Source: DATMRS01 sp035566015 (GTDB taxonomy: Bacteria > Pseudomonadota > Alphaproteobacteria > Sphingomonadales > Sphingomonadaceae). From it: a stretch of DNA of 64,000 bases. The notes beneath the pieces are model-generated. The model saw nothing but the letters and a program-made list of their open reading frames with translations. It did no database searches and was not told the DNA's origin. Location: contig DATMRS010000022.1 in the NCBI GenBank assembly GCA_035566015.1, forward strand, positions 248,001 through 312,000, written 5' to 3'. Below, piece by piece: positions 8,754 to 16,925 of the stretch (the first letter of the stretch is position 1; every line of letters begins with the position of its first letter). The translations under genes were made by a program, and so were the position numbers.

Positions 8754-9503
8754 CTAGCCGACCGTGACCCGGACGCCGTCCTGCAACAGCGGGATCGCGT
8801 TGCGGCGCAGCTGGCGCGTGCCGGGGTTCAGCATCGCCTCCACCGTATATTGGGCGAGATAGACGCGGCGCGGCCTGTCCGACAGGTTCGCGCCGGTCGC
8901 GTGGAGGAGCAGACTGGAGAAAGCGACGACGCTGCCCGCCGGCACTTCCAGCGTCACGCCCTCGGACTCGGCCGGCGCGCCGACCAGATCGTTGGTGCCG
9001 GGCTGGCGATCATGGGGGAGGATGCCGTTCCGGTGACTGCCGGGCACGACGCGCACCGTGCCGTTCTCCACCGTCGCATCGTCGAGCGGAATCCAGCAGG
9101 TGAGATAGGGCGCATGATCGGCCGGGCCGCCATTGCCGACGACATAACCCGAATCCTGATGCCAGGAGAAAGGCAGGCCGCCTTCCGGCCCCTTCACGAC
9201 ATATTGGTCGAAGAAGAAATAGACGGTGTCGCCCAGCGTCGCGCGGCAGATGTTCGCCATCGTCTCGCTGAACAGGAAGGTGCGCAGCGCCGGCACCGAA
9301 CGCTGGCACTCATTGGCGAAATAGCGCTTGCCGCGATGGCTGATGCCGATCGTATCCACCCCCAGCGCGTCCATCCGCGCATCTTCCCGTGCGACGAAGG
9401 CATCGCATTCGCCGCGCAGGAGGGCAAGCGCCCCGCCGGACAGTGCGCGTTCGAACACGGCATAGCCGTCGCTCGCAAATTGCGCAGCCTGTTCCTCGAA
9501 CAT
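8754..9503 (-). CDS. phytanoyl-CoA dioxygenase (PhyH) family Fe(II)/2-oxoglutarate oxygenase
   Basis: About 249 residues. The non-haem iron triad is visible as HxD in FSWHQDSGY and a distal His in LLLHATGANLSDRPRR, whose Arg would bind 2-oxoglutarate. PhyH-family enzymes hydroxylate diverse small molecules, so no substrate can be read. I choose the second of two tandem ATGs (9503) because a GGAGG ribosome site lies 6 bases upstream; the longest frame starts at 9524, almost inside the operator. It is the first gene of the operon with the ACS transporter, glpD and glpK. It could act as a second, iron-dependent desulfonase or on a substituent of the imported glycoside. Confidence 0.85.
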   Translation of the reverse strand: MFEEQAAQFASDGYAVFERALSGGALALLRGECDAFVAREDARMDALGVDTIGISHRGKRYFANECQRSVPALRTFLFSETMANICRATLGDTVYFFFDQYVVKGPEGGLPFSWHQDSGYVVGNGGPADHAPYLTCWIPLDDATVENGTVRVVPGSHRNGILPHDRQPGTNDLVGAPAESEGVTLEVPAGSVVAFSSLLLHATGANLSDRPRRVYLAQYTVEAMLNPGTRQLRRNAIPLLQDGVRVTVG

Positions 9504-9530
9504 CATCCACCTCCGTTCGGACAACGATTC

Positions 9531-9544
9531 TGACAGCGTTATCC
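9531..9544 (-). promoter_or_regulatory. LacI-type operator in front of the PhyH-MFS-glpD-glpK operon
   Basis: TGACAGCGTTATCC on the + strand, with the same 12-base core as the site at 2187-2200 and a central CG. It lies 28 bases upstream of the dioxygenase start. A TATAGG (complement of 9543-9548) partly overlapping it could be the -10 element. Two copies of one operator would bind the two operons into a single regulon. Confidence 0.5.
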
Positions 9545-9596
9545 TATAGCGAGGTGTAGGAGGCTGAAAGGGGTTAGTCCAGAGGCGGGACGGCCG

Positions 9597-10283
9597 TCAG
9601 ACGACGGGCAGCGCGTCGTGAAATTCGATCCGCATCCGCACCGGGCCTTGCGGCTCCACCCAATGCGTCTGTTCCGGGAGTACGACCCCCGGCCGGTCGC
9701 GCGACAGATGCTCAGCCGCGTCGGAATCGGCACGATGCAGTGTCAGCTCGCCCGCCAGCACGCGGATCACGCCCCATGTGCCCGCCTTGGTGCGATGCTC
9801 GCGGCGCAGCGCGTCGGGCAGGCTCTCCTCGTCGAAGACGGGGGTGATGCGATAGGGGCGGTAGCTGCGCGGCGGGGAGGGCGCGCGCCGGGTGATGCCC
9901 AGCGGCATCTCGCCGGGGCGGAAGCGGATCGCATATTGCAGGCTCTCGCCGATGCGATCGGCCTTGGCCTGAAGCTGTGCCGCCTCCTCGGGCGGGAACA
10001 TCTCGTCGGTCGTCTCGCGCCATAGGGCCAGCCAGCGTTCGAACATCTCGGGCTTTATCCGACCGGCATGCTTGATATGCGCGGCGGCGGGATTGCCCTT
10101 GTAGCGCCCGCTGGTCAGCATCACCGACGACCAGAAGCGGGACAGCTTCTCCAGATGCTCGGGCCAATCGTCCACCGCGTCGTTGAAGACGGGGCCGATC
10201 ATCGGATCGCGGCGCACCTTGGCATAGAAGCGATCGACCAGCGCCGACAGCCGATCCTCGGTGATTGTCTCATGGGGCAACAT
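9597..10283 (-). CDS. group III truncated hemoglobin fused to a DUF1971 domain
   Basis: 228 residues in two parts. Residues 1-130 are a TrHb3-type truncated globin (LVDRFYAKVRRDPMIGPVF at the start, FWSSVMLTSGRYKGNP, and the probable proximal histidine in HIKHAGRIKPEMFERWL). Residues 140-228 are a cupin-like DUF1971 domain (RSYRPYRITPVFDEESLPDALRR, GTWGVIRVLAGELTLH, PEQTHWVEPQG). TrHb3 proteins bind oxygen or NO and are linked to nitrosative or microaerobic stress. DUF1971 is often found near such globins and tellurite/nitrite-response genes; here both are in one chain. An NsrR-like palindrome lies 50-72 bases upstream. Confidence 0.85.
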   Translation of the reverse strand: MLPHETITEDRLSALVDRFYAKVRRDPMIGPVFNDAVDDWPEHLEKLSRFWSSVMLTSGRYKGNPAAAHIKHAGRIKPEMFERWLALWRETTDEMFPPEEAAQLQAKADRIGESLQYAIRFRPGEMPLGITRRAPSPPRSYRPYRITPVFDEESLPDALRREHRTKAGTWGVIRVLAGELTLHRADSDAAEHLSRDRPGVVLPEQTHWVEPQGPVRMRIEFHDALPVV

Positions 10284-10332
10284 GGCACGTCCGCTCGATT
10301 CGTTCCTGTGGCGATAATAAGCGACAGGGTTA

Positions 10333-10355
10333 AAGATGCAAGTAGAATACCTCTA
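10333..10355 (-). promoter_or_regulatory. NsrR-like palindrome upstream of the globin fusion
   Basis: AAGATGCAAGT-A-GAATACCTCTA matches the known 11-1-11 NsrR consensus at 16 of 22 arm positions by my count (9/11 and 7/11), with the left arm AAGATGCA exact. NsrR is a nitric-oxide-sensing Rrf2-family repressor that often controls globins. The site lies in the 125-base gap between the globin fusion and the divergent PLP enzyme. It is only a motif match and no nsrR gene is in the window. Confidence 0.35.
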
Positions 10356-10408
10356 TTTACCGCGCGGGCGTGGGGGTAGGGACGGGCGCGAAGCCAAGGG
10401 GATTTCTC

Positions 10409-11575
10409 GTGAACAAGGCAAGGGACATCGCGCCGCAGACGATCGCGGCCTCCTATGGGGTGGCGACGGACAGCGCGTTCGGCGCGGTGACGCCGCCGCT
10501 CTATCTGTCGAGCACCTTCTCCTTCGCCGGCTATGAGGAGCCGCGCCGCTTCGATTACGGCCGCGCGGGCAATCCCGGCCGGGCGATGCTGGCCGAGGCG
10601 CTGGCCCGACTGGAGGGCGGCGCGGGCGCGGTGGTGACGTCAAGCGGGATGGCCGCGATCGATCTCGTTCTTTCCCGCGTCGGCCCTGACGATCTCATCC
10701 TTGCGCCGCACGATTGTTATGGCGGCACGCTGCGCCTGCTGAACGGCCGCGCGGCGAAGCGGCAGTTCCGGCTGAAGCTGGTCGATCAGGGGGACGAGGG
10801 TGCGCTGACGGCGGCGCTGGCCGAGGCGCCGGCGCTGGTGCTGATCGAAACGCCGAGCAATCCGTTGATGCGCGTCGTCGATATCGCCGCGATCGCGTCG
10901 CTGGCGAAGGCCGCGGGCGCGCGCGTCGCGGCGGACAATACCTTCCTCTCGCCCGCGCTCCAGCGGCCGATCGCGCTGGGCGCCGATTTTGTGATCCATT
11001 CGACCACCAAATATCTGAACGGCCATTCGGACGTGGTGGGCGGCGCCGTCATCGCCGCCGATCCGGCCGAGGTGGAGGCGCTCGACAGTTGGGCGAAGAC
11101 GATCGGAACAACGGGATCGCCCTTCGATGCCTGGCTGACGCTGCGTGGTCTGCGCACCCTGTTCCCGCGTATGGAGCGGCAGCAGCATAATGCCGGACTG
11201 ATCGCACACTTCCTCGAAAGCCGGCCCGAAGTGAGCGCGGTGCATTATCCCGGGCTCGCGTCGCACGCGGGTCATGCGATCGCCAGCCGGCAGCAGGCGG
11301 GCTTCGGCGCGATGCTGAGCTTCGATCTTGCCGGCGGGGCGGAGGCGGTGAAGCGCTTCGTCGCGGCGGTGGAGATGTTCACGCTGGCCGAATCGCTGGG
11401 TGGCGTCGAAAGCCTCGTCGCCCATCCCGCGACGATGACCCATTCCGATATGGGCGTCGAGGCGCGGCGCATCGCCGGCATCGGCGACGGGCTCCTCCGC
11501 CTGTCGATCGGCATCGAGCATGAGGATGACCTCCTTGCCGGACTGGCGCAGGGGCTGGATGCGATCGGCGCCTAA
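10409..11575 (+). CDS. cystathionine gamma-synthase/lyase-family PLP enzyme
   Basis: 388 residues from the GTG at 10409, chosen because AAGGGGAT lies just upstream; the frame opens at another GTG at 10370. This is a Cys/Met-metabolism fold-type I PLP enzyme: substrate loop YGRAGNPGR, cofactor region SSGMAAIDLVLS, Asp of AADNTFLSPALQ, and the PLP lysine in HSTTKYLNGHSDVVGG. Family members do gamma-replacement (metB, metZ) or elimination (metC, mgl). I cannot separate synthase from lyase by eye. The gene stands alone and converges with the next. Confidence 0.9.
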   Translation: MNKARDIAPQTIAASYGVATDSAFGAVTPPLYLSSTFSFAGYEEPRRFDYGRAGNPGRAMLAEALARLEGGAGAVVTSSGMAAIDLVLSRVGPDDLILAPHDCYGGTLRLLNGRAAKRQFRLKLVDQGDEGALTAALAEAPALVLIETPSNPLMRVVDIAAIASLAKAAGARVAADNTFLSPALQRPIALGADFVIHSTTKYLNGHSDVVGGAVIAADPAEVEALDSWAKTIGTTGSPFDAWLTLRGLRTLFPRMERQQHNAGLIAHFLESRPEVSAVHYPGLASHAGHAIASRQQAGFGAMLSFDLAGGAEAVKRFVAAVEMFTLAESLGGVESLVAHPATMTHSDMGVEARRIAGIGDGLLRLSIGIEHEDDLLAGLAQGLDAIGA

Positions 11576-11584
11576 GCGAAGCCT

Positions 11585-12241
11585 TCAGCGGGCGGGGACC
11601 GGCCGTCGATCCCCCGCGAGGCGATGCACGATGGGCGTGAGCAAAGCGGCCGCGCCGGCGGCTATCCAGAGGCTGCCGACCCCCAGCAGGGCATAGGCCA
11701 GCGCGCCGATCACGCCGCCGGCGATCAGGCCCAGCCATAGCAGGAAGAAGGGGAGCCAGCCCCACCGGTCGCCGCCGGCCAGTGCGATCGAGAGGCGCTG
11801 CCCGATCTTGACCAGCGTGCCTGTCATGTAGGTCAGCCCGATCCGCACTTCGCCATCGGCTTCGAACACCAGATTTTCCGCACCCATCGCGAAGGCGACG
11901 CAGGCGAAGGTGGCCAGCGGCGGCGCGAGCGGCGCGATCGCGGCCGACAGCGCGAGCGAGATGGACACAAGGAGCATCACCGCCCCCTGCCGCCGGTCCA
12001 CCGCCTTTCGCGTGATGGCCGAGGCTACGATCACCCCTGCCACGAACGCGCCGATCAGCGCGAGAGCCGCGACGGCGAACTCGGCGCTGCGGGCGACGCC
12101 GACGCCCAGCCGGGTGGAGTTTCCGCTCATGAACGAGACGAAGAAGCCGCCCGTCCCCAGAAAACCCACCGCATCGACATAACCCGCCAGCGCGGCAAGG
12201 CCGCTGGCGAGAAGCCGTGTCCTGAAATCGTATCTCGTCAT
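11585..12241 (-). CDS. DUF1275 (YoaK-like) membrane protein
   Basis: 218 residues with about six hydrophobic segments. Early family features are LAALAGYVDAVGFL, FVSFMSGNSTRLG and, in the middle, AMGAENLVF and LTYMTGTLVKIGQ. The function of the family is unknown. The start lies 7 bases after the stop of the MFS gene upstream, so the two are probably co-transcribed. Confidence 0.88.
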   Translation of the reverse strand: MTRYDFRTRLLASGLAALAGYVDAVGFLGTGGFFVSFMSGNSTRLGVGVARSAEFAVAALALIGAFVAGVIVASAITRKAVDRRQGAVMLLVSISLALSAAIAPLAPPLATFACVAFAMGAENLVFEADGEVRIGLTYMTGTLVKIGQRLSIALAGGDRWGWLPFFLLWLGLIAGGVIGALAYALLGVGSLWIAAGAAALLTPIVHRLAGDRRPVPAR

Positions 12242-12248
12242 GCCGCCG

Positions 12249-13928
12249 TCATGAAGAGCGCGTCGGATCGGTCAGCGGGTCGGCCATTTCGCGGGGACCG
12301 GGCGTTCGGCTGAAGGGGAGCGAGCCTGTCTGCCGTTCGATCATGCGATGGACGACCGGCGGGCTGTCGCCGCGATGGAGCGCGCGGACGCGCTGGGTGA
12401 TCTCGGCATCGGCCTGGGTGATGCGCTGATTATGACGGACATAATCGAGCCAGGTGGGCGTATGGTAGCGCTCCACCCAGAGCATCGGGTCATGCAGATC
12501 GCGCAGCAGCGTCCAGTGACGCGCGCCGTCGCGCCGGCGGATGCGGCGACGCTCGGCCATGGCGGCGAGGAAGGCGACGATATCGCCTTCCGCGATGCGA
12601 TATTCGATCGTGACGACGACGGGTCCGCTGCGCGGTTCGATCGGAACGGCCGTCTCAGGCGCGACAAAGGGGCGCAGCGGATCGAGGTTGAGCGCCTCGG
12701 CATCGGGCAGCGGCATGCGCAGGCCGATAACAAGACCGGCGAGCTGCGCGATACCGGCGGCGATCAGCGCTATCGCCACGCCGCCGTCTTCGGCGACGAC
12801 GCCCCAGACCCAGCTTCCCGCCGCCATGCCGCCGAACGCCGCCATCTGGTAGAGCGCCAGCGCACGGCCGACCACCCAGCGCGGCGCCGACATCTGGATG
12901 GTGACGTTGAAGGTCGACAGCGCCAGCACCCAGCCCGCGCCGGCCACCGCCAGCCCCGCCATCGTCAGCGGCAGGGACGGGCTCAATCCCGCGAGGGCCG
13001 AAGCGATCCCGAAGGTGATCGACGCGGCGCGCACCAGTTGCTCGGTGGAAAGCGCGCGCCGCAGCCGGCCGCTGAGGAAGGCGCCGCCGACTGCGCCGAC
13101 GCCGAATGCGCCGAGCAACAGGCCGTAGGTGAGTGGGCCGCCGCCGAGGATATGGCGCGCCACGAGCGGGAGGAGGGCGCTGACCGCGCTCGCGGCGAGG
13201 CCGAACAGCGCCGCGCGCAGCAGGACGACCAGCAGCGGCGGGGACATGGCGACATAGCGCAGGCCGGCCGCCATGGCCGTGTCGAGCCGTTCGGGAGGCA
13301 GGGTGCGCGGCGGTATGTTCGGCCGCCAGCGCCCCAGCACGACGATCAGCCCGAGATAGCTTGCGGCATTGACCGCGAAGGCCGCCGCCGCGCCCGCCGC
13401 CGCGACGATCAGGCCGCCCACCGCCGGGCCGACGCTGCGCGCGATGTTGAAGCCCATGCTGTTGAGCGCAATTGCGCCCGGCAGATCGGCGCGCGGCACC
13501 ATCTCTCCCACCGATGCCTGCCACGCCGGGCCGTTGAAAGCGGTGCCGCACCCGATCAGGAAAGTGAAGACGAGCAGCAGCCCCGGCGTGATCCAGCCCG
13601 ACCAGGTGAAGATCGCCAGCAGCGCCGAGACGACCAGCATGAAGCTCTGCGCGGTCAGCATCACCTTGCGGCGATCCATATTGTCCGCGATCGCCCCTGC
13701 CGTGAGCGCCAGAAGCATGATCGGCAGCGTCGTCGATGCCTGGACGAGCGCCACCATTGCCGCCGAGCTGGCGATCGACGTCATCATCCACGACGCGCCG
13801 ACCGACTGGATCAGACCGCCGAAATTGGACGCGAGGCTGGCCCCCCACACGTTGCGGAAGACATGATGCCTGAAGGGCGCCAGCGAAGAGGCGCGCGCGG
13901 GCGACGGGTCCGGGGAAATGCCAGCCAT
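12249..13928 (-). CDS. MFS_3 (DUF894/EntS-like) efflux transporter with C-terminal monooxygenase-like domain
   Basis: 559 residues. The first 410 are a 12-segment major facilitator of the MFS_3 group (SLASNFGGLIQSVGASWMM, IADNMDRRKVMLTAQ, GPAWQASVGEMVPR). Residues about 430-525 form a soluble domain (VVVTIEYRIAEGDIVAFLAAMAERR, ERYHTPTWLDYVRHNQR) that resembles the antibiotic-biosynthesis monooxygenase (ABM) fold often attached to this transporter type. Likely an exporter of an unknown small molecule. It forms a two-gene unit with the DUF1275 gene. Confidence 0.88.
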   Translation of the reverse strand: MAGISPDPSPARASSLAPFRHHVFRNVWGASLASNFGGLIQSVGASWMMTSIASSAAMVALVQASTTLPIMLLALTAGAIADNMDRRKVMLTAQSFMLVVSALLAIFTWSGWITPGLLLVFTFLIGCGTAFNGPAWQASVGEMVPRADLPGAIALNSMGFNIARSVGPAVGGLIVAAAGAAAAFAVNAASYLGLIVVLGRWRPNIPPRTLPPERLDTAMAAGLRYVAMSPPLLVVLLRAALFGLAASAVSALLPLVARHILGGGPLTYGLLLGAFGVGAVGGAFLSGRLRRALSTEQLVRAASITFGIASALAGLSPSLPLTMAGLAVAGAGWVLALSTFNVTIQMSAPRWVVGRALALYQMAAFGGMAAGSWVWGVVAEDGGVAIALIAAGIAQLAGLVIGLRMPLPDAEALNLDPLRPFVAPETAVPIEPRSGPVVVTIEYRIAEGDIVAFLAAMAERRRIRRRDGARHWTLLRDLHDPMLWVERYHTPTWLDYVRHNQRITQADAEITQRVRALHRGDSPPVVHRMIERQTGSLPFSRTPGPREMADPLTDPTRSS

Positions 13929-13986
13929 GTCAGTTCGATGCCCCGAACGCGCGATGGAGCCAAGATGCTCCCGCCGATTATTTCGT

Positions 13987-15534
13987 TCAGCTGGCGCGCC
14001 GCGGCGTAATCATGCTGTTCACCCGCACGCAGCTACGCCCGGCAGCCTTGGCGGCGTAGAGGGCGGTATCAGCACGCACCAAAGCCGGGTCAAGGCTGTC
14101 CTCATCGGGGCGGACCGCCGCTATGCCGATGCTCGCCGATATGCTGAGCCCAGGCGCTCCCTCCATGCGCAGATTGGCGACGGCGTCGCATAATTGCTCG
14201 GCGATTCGCAGCGCCGCGTTAAGATCGGCATTGGGCAGCAACACGCCGAACTCCTCGCCGCCCAGCCGCCCCGCGACATCATGCTCGCGCAGTCGCTGCC
14301 GGCAGAGCATGGCGAACGCACGTAGCACCTCGTCGCCGACGCGGTGGCCGAACGTGTCGTTGATTCCCTTGAAATGATCGAGATCGATCATCAGCAGCGA
14401 TAGCGGCCGCTGGCTGCGCGTGGCCCGCTTCATCTCGGCATGCGCACTGGCGAGGAAGCTCAGCCGGTTGGGAAGCTCGGTCAGCGGATCAGTGGAGGCG
14501 AGCCGCGCGAGGCTCAACTCCGCTTCCTTGCGATCCGAAATGTCGATGATGCCCACTATGTTGACGCGGCCGCCCGGCATGTCGACCGTCGCGGCCTTGA
14601 GCAGGACGACGCGGGGGGTGCCGTCGGCCCTTTTCACCGCAAGCTCGAAATCGTCCACCATCCCGTCGCGATCCAGCATCTCCTTCAGCCGCTGCTGATC
14701 GACTGCATCGGCATAGAAGCGCGTCATAGTTCCGGCGTCGATCTCCTCGCGCGGCGCGCCGATCAGCGCCACCGCGCTGTCGTTGATATGAAGGACCGGC
14801 CCGCCGGTGCCTGCCGTCACCACCATCGGCACGGGGCTGGCGGCGAACATCGTGCGCAGCATCTCCTGGCTTGCCGCCAGTTCCCGCATGATCTCATCCC
14901 GCGCGCGGCCGGCAAGCCATTGCAGGCGCCGGAGCCGGTTTGACCGGGATGTCGCCAGGATCGCCACGCCGTTCAGCATTGCCACGGCAAACATGAGGCC
15001 GGTGCCGTGCGCCGACTGGCCATGATAATGATAGCCGAACAGCATCAGCGCGCTCGCCGCCACTCCGCCGAACACCGTCTGGGCGAAGGAAGCGGGCACG
15101 AACAGATAATAGGCGACCGGCAGCAGGATCACTAGGAACAAGGCGACATTGTCATGCACGCTGACCAGCACCGCGGCGGCGAGCGCGTTGAGCAGCATCC
15201 ACGCCGTCATCAGCAGGCCGAGCCGCCCTGGCGTCGTACAGAAGCGCAAGGCGACGAAGAAGAGAAGCGATACGCCAGCGATCGCCGCCGGCAGGGCGAG
15301 CATCGGCGAGAGATCGGCCGCGCCGAAGAGGCGGCGATCGTCAACATATAGAAGCAGGCTCATCAGCGCCGAGGCGAGAAGCAGCGCCTTTGTCTGCCGG
15401 ATCGTCTCGGCGAGCCGCTGCGTGTCGAACAGGGCTTCCTCTTCGCGGGCCACGAATTCGCCGCTGAAGCGGTTCAGCCGCGCCTCCGGCCCCGCCTTTT
15501 GCGTCGCTGTCCTAGGGCTGTCGCTCTCAGTCAC
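13987..15534 (-). CDS. membrane-bound PAS-GGDEF diguanylate cyclase
   Basis: 515 residues. Residues about 50-200 hold six hydrophobic segments, about 215-335 a PAS sensor domain (MFAASPVPMVVTAGTGGP), and about 340-505 a GGDEF domain. The active site GGEEF is intact, and an RxxD (REHD) sits exactly five residues before it, forming the inhibitory I-site. So the protein should make c-di-GMP and be product-inhibited. DLDHFKGINDTFGHRVGD is the nucleotide-binding region. No EAL domain is present. The gene stands alone. Confidence 0.93.
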   Translation of the reverse strand: MTESDSPRTATQKAGPEARLNRFSGEFVAREEEALFDTQRLAETIRQTKALLLASALMSLLLYVDDRRLFGAADLSPMLALPAAIAGVSLLFFVALRFCTTPGRLGLLMTAWMLLNALAAAVLVSVHDNVALFLVILLPVAYYLFVPASFAQTVFGGVAASALMLFGYHYHGQSAHGTGLMFAVAMLNGVAILATSRSNRLRRLQWLAGRARDEIMRELAASQEMLRTMFAASPVPMVVTAGTGGPVLHINDSAVALIGAPREEIDAGTMTRFYADAVDQQRLKEMLDRDGMVDDFELAVKRADGTPRVVLLKAATVDMPGGRVNIVGIIDISDRKEAELSLARLASTDPLTELPNRLSFLASAHAEMKRATRSQRPLSLLMIDLDHFKGINDTFGHRVGDEVLRAFAMLCRQRLREHDVAGRLGGEEFGVLLPNADLNAALRIAEQLCDAVANLRMEGAPGLSISASIGIAAVRPDEDSLDPALVRADTALYAAKAAGRSCVRVNSMITPRRAS

Positions 15535-15600
15535 GCTCGGCCTGTCCTCCGCATCGGGCTTAATCCTTCGGGATTAGGGGAGGGTTAAAGATACAAGCTT

Positions 15601-16296
15601 TTATAGCGGGACTGCCTCCGCCTGTTTCGCATTGCCATAATGATGCCAGGTGAAAATCGCGGCGGCGCCCCGATGCGGCCGCCACGCTTCCGCCAGTGCG
15701 CGCGTCGTCCGCTCGGCGGGCCGTTCGGCAAGGCCCAGGAGCCGGCCCACCTCCACCTGCACCGCGAGATCGCCTGCCGGCCAGATATCGGGCCGGCCCT
15801 CGGCAAAGAGGAGGTATATTTCCGCCGACCAGCGGCCGATGCCCTTCACCGCCGTCAGCGCCGCGATCGCCTCCTCGTCATCCGCCGGAAGCGAGCCGAG
15901 ATCGAGTTCGCCCGAGACGATGAGGTCCGCGAGGCTTTGCGCGTAGCCCATCTTCTGGCGCGAGAGGCCGGCGCCACGCAGCGCCTCTTCGGGCGTGGCG
16001 AGCAGCCGGAGGGGATCGGCGATGTCGCCGGTCGCCTGCTCCAGCCGCGACCAGATCGTGTCCGCCGCGGCGACGCTCACCTGCTGGCCGACGATCGTGC
16101 GCAGCAGCGTGCTGTAGCCGCGCGGCCGCACGCGCGGCGGCGGATAGCCGATCCGGGCGATTCCGCGCGCGAAAGCCGGTTCGGTGGCGGCAAGCGCATC
16201 GAGCGCGGTCTTCAGTTGTGTGGCCGTCAACCCCATTTCGGCGATCGTCCCCTTGATTTCGCGCGCCGGCATCGACATAGCGCCCCGTTGACTCAT
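15601..16296 (-). CDS. DNA-3-methyladenine glycosylase II (AlkA-type HhH-GPD)
   Basis: Up to 231 residues. It is a base-excision repair glycosylase removing alkylated bases. The helix-hairpin-helix is LTAVKGIGRWSAEIYL, and the catalytic aspartate follows in IWPAGDLAVQ. VGQQVSVAAADTIWSRL is the family's DNA-contact segment. Four in-frame ATGs exist near the start (16296, 16278, 16272, 16236); the conserved part begins after 16236 and the true start is unsure. Divergent from the ferredoxin gene, with 21 bases between the outermost starts. Confidence 0.88.
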   Translation of the reverse strand: MSQRGAMSMPAREIKGTIAEMGLTATQLKTALDALAATEPAFARGIARIGYPPPRVRPRGYSTLLRTIVGQQVSVAAADTIWSRLEQATGDIADPLRLLATPEEALRGAGLSRQKMGYAQSLADLIVSGELDLGSLPADDEEAIAALTAVKGIGRWSAEIYLLFAEGRPDIWPAGDLAVQVEVGRLLGLAERPAERTTRALAEAWRPHRGAAAIFTWHHYGNAKQAEAVPL

Positions 16297-16317
16297 GCCT
16301 TCTGGGGAGAAGCCTTA

Positions 16318-16635
16318 ATGCCGAAGCTGATCGTCGTCACGCGCGAGGGCGAGGAAATGACCTTCGACGGTGAGGCCGGCCTGTCGGTGATGGAGGTCAT
16401 CCGCGACAATGGCGTCGACGAACTGCTGGCGCTGTGCGGCGGTTGCTGCTCGTGCGCGACCTGCCACGTCCATGTCGATGCCGATTTCACCGGTGATCTG
16501 CCGCCGATGAGCGAGGATGAGAACGATCTGCTCGACAGCTCCGATCATCGTAACGAGCGGTCGCGCCTTTCCTGCCAGATTCCCTTTTCCGACGCGCTTG
16601 ATGGTCTGCGTGTCAAGATCGCGCCCGAGGATTGA
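16318..16635 (+). CDS. [2Fe-2S] ferredoxin, adrenodoxin type
   Basis: 105 residues from the ATG at 16318 (GGGAG 9 bases upstream). Cluster cysteines follow the C-x5-C-x2-C pattern in LCGGCCSCATCHV, with the fourth in RLSCQIP about 40 residues later. One extra cysteine lies inside the x5 loop. Soluble ferredoxins of this kind feed electrons to P450s, Rieske oxygenases or Fe-S assembly. The stop is four bases before the complex I-type gene, so the pair is probably one operon. Confidence 0.93.
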   Translation: MPKLIVVTREGEEMTFDGEAGLSVMEVIRDNGVDELLALCGGCCSCATCHVHVDADFTGDLPPMSEDENDLLDSSDHRNERSRLSCQIPFSDALDGLRVKIAPED

Positions 16636-16639
16636 GACG

Positions 16640-16921
16640 ATGACGGCCGCGCGTATCTACCAGCGTATGAAGAATGCGATGCAGCAGGGGCGCGCGCGCA
16701 CCGATCGCTGGATGCTGGAATATGAGCCGGCGGAAGCCAAGCGTCCCGATCCGCTGACCGGCTGGGCGGGATCGGGCGATACACGCGATCAGATACGCCT
16801 CGGCTTTCCGTCGCTGGAGGCGGCGAAGGCCTACGCGGAGCGGCAGGGGCTGGATTTCCATATCGTCCCCGCGCCGGTGAAGAAGCTGAAAATTCAGGCC
16901 TACGCCGACAATTTCAAATAA
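16640..16921 (+). CDS. NDUFS4-like ETC complex I accessory subunit
   Basis: 93 residues, matching the ETC complex I subunit conserved region (PF04800) found in alphaproteobacteria and mitochondria (NDUFS4). Recognisable parts are ARIYQRMKNAMQQGRA, PDPLTGWAGSGDT and FPSLEAAKAYAERQGLDFHI. It packs on the peripheral arm of NADH:quinone oxidoreductase. The start lies 4 bases after the ferredoxin stop. The main nuo genes are not nearby. Confidence 0.9.
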   Translation: MTAARIYQRMKNAMQQGRARTDRWMLEYEPAEAKRPDPLTGWAGSGDTRDQIRLGFPSLEAAKAYAERQGLDFHIVPAPVKKLKIQAYADNFK

Positions 16922-16925
16922 GGCT

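Noticed and set aside
10305..10330. GCGATAATAAGCGACAGGG as a third LacI-type operator
   Set aside because: Only short pieces resemble the GACAGCGTTATC core and the palindrome is absent.
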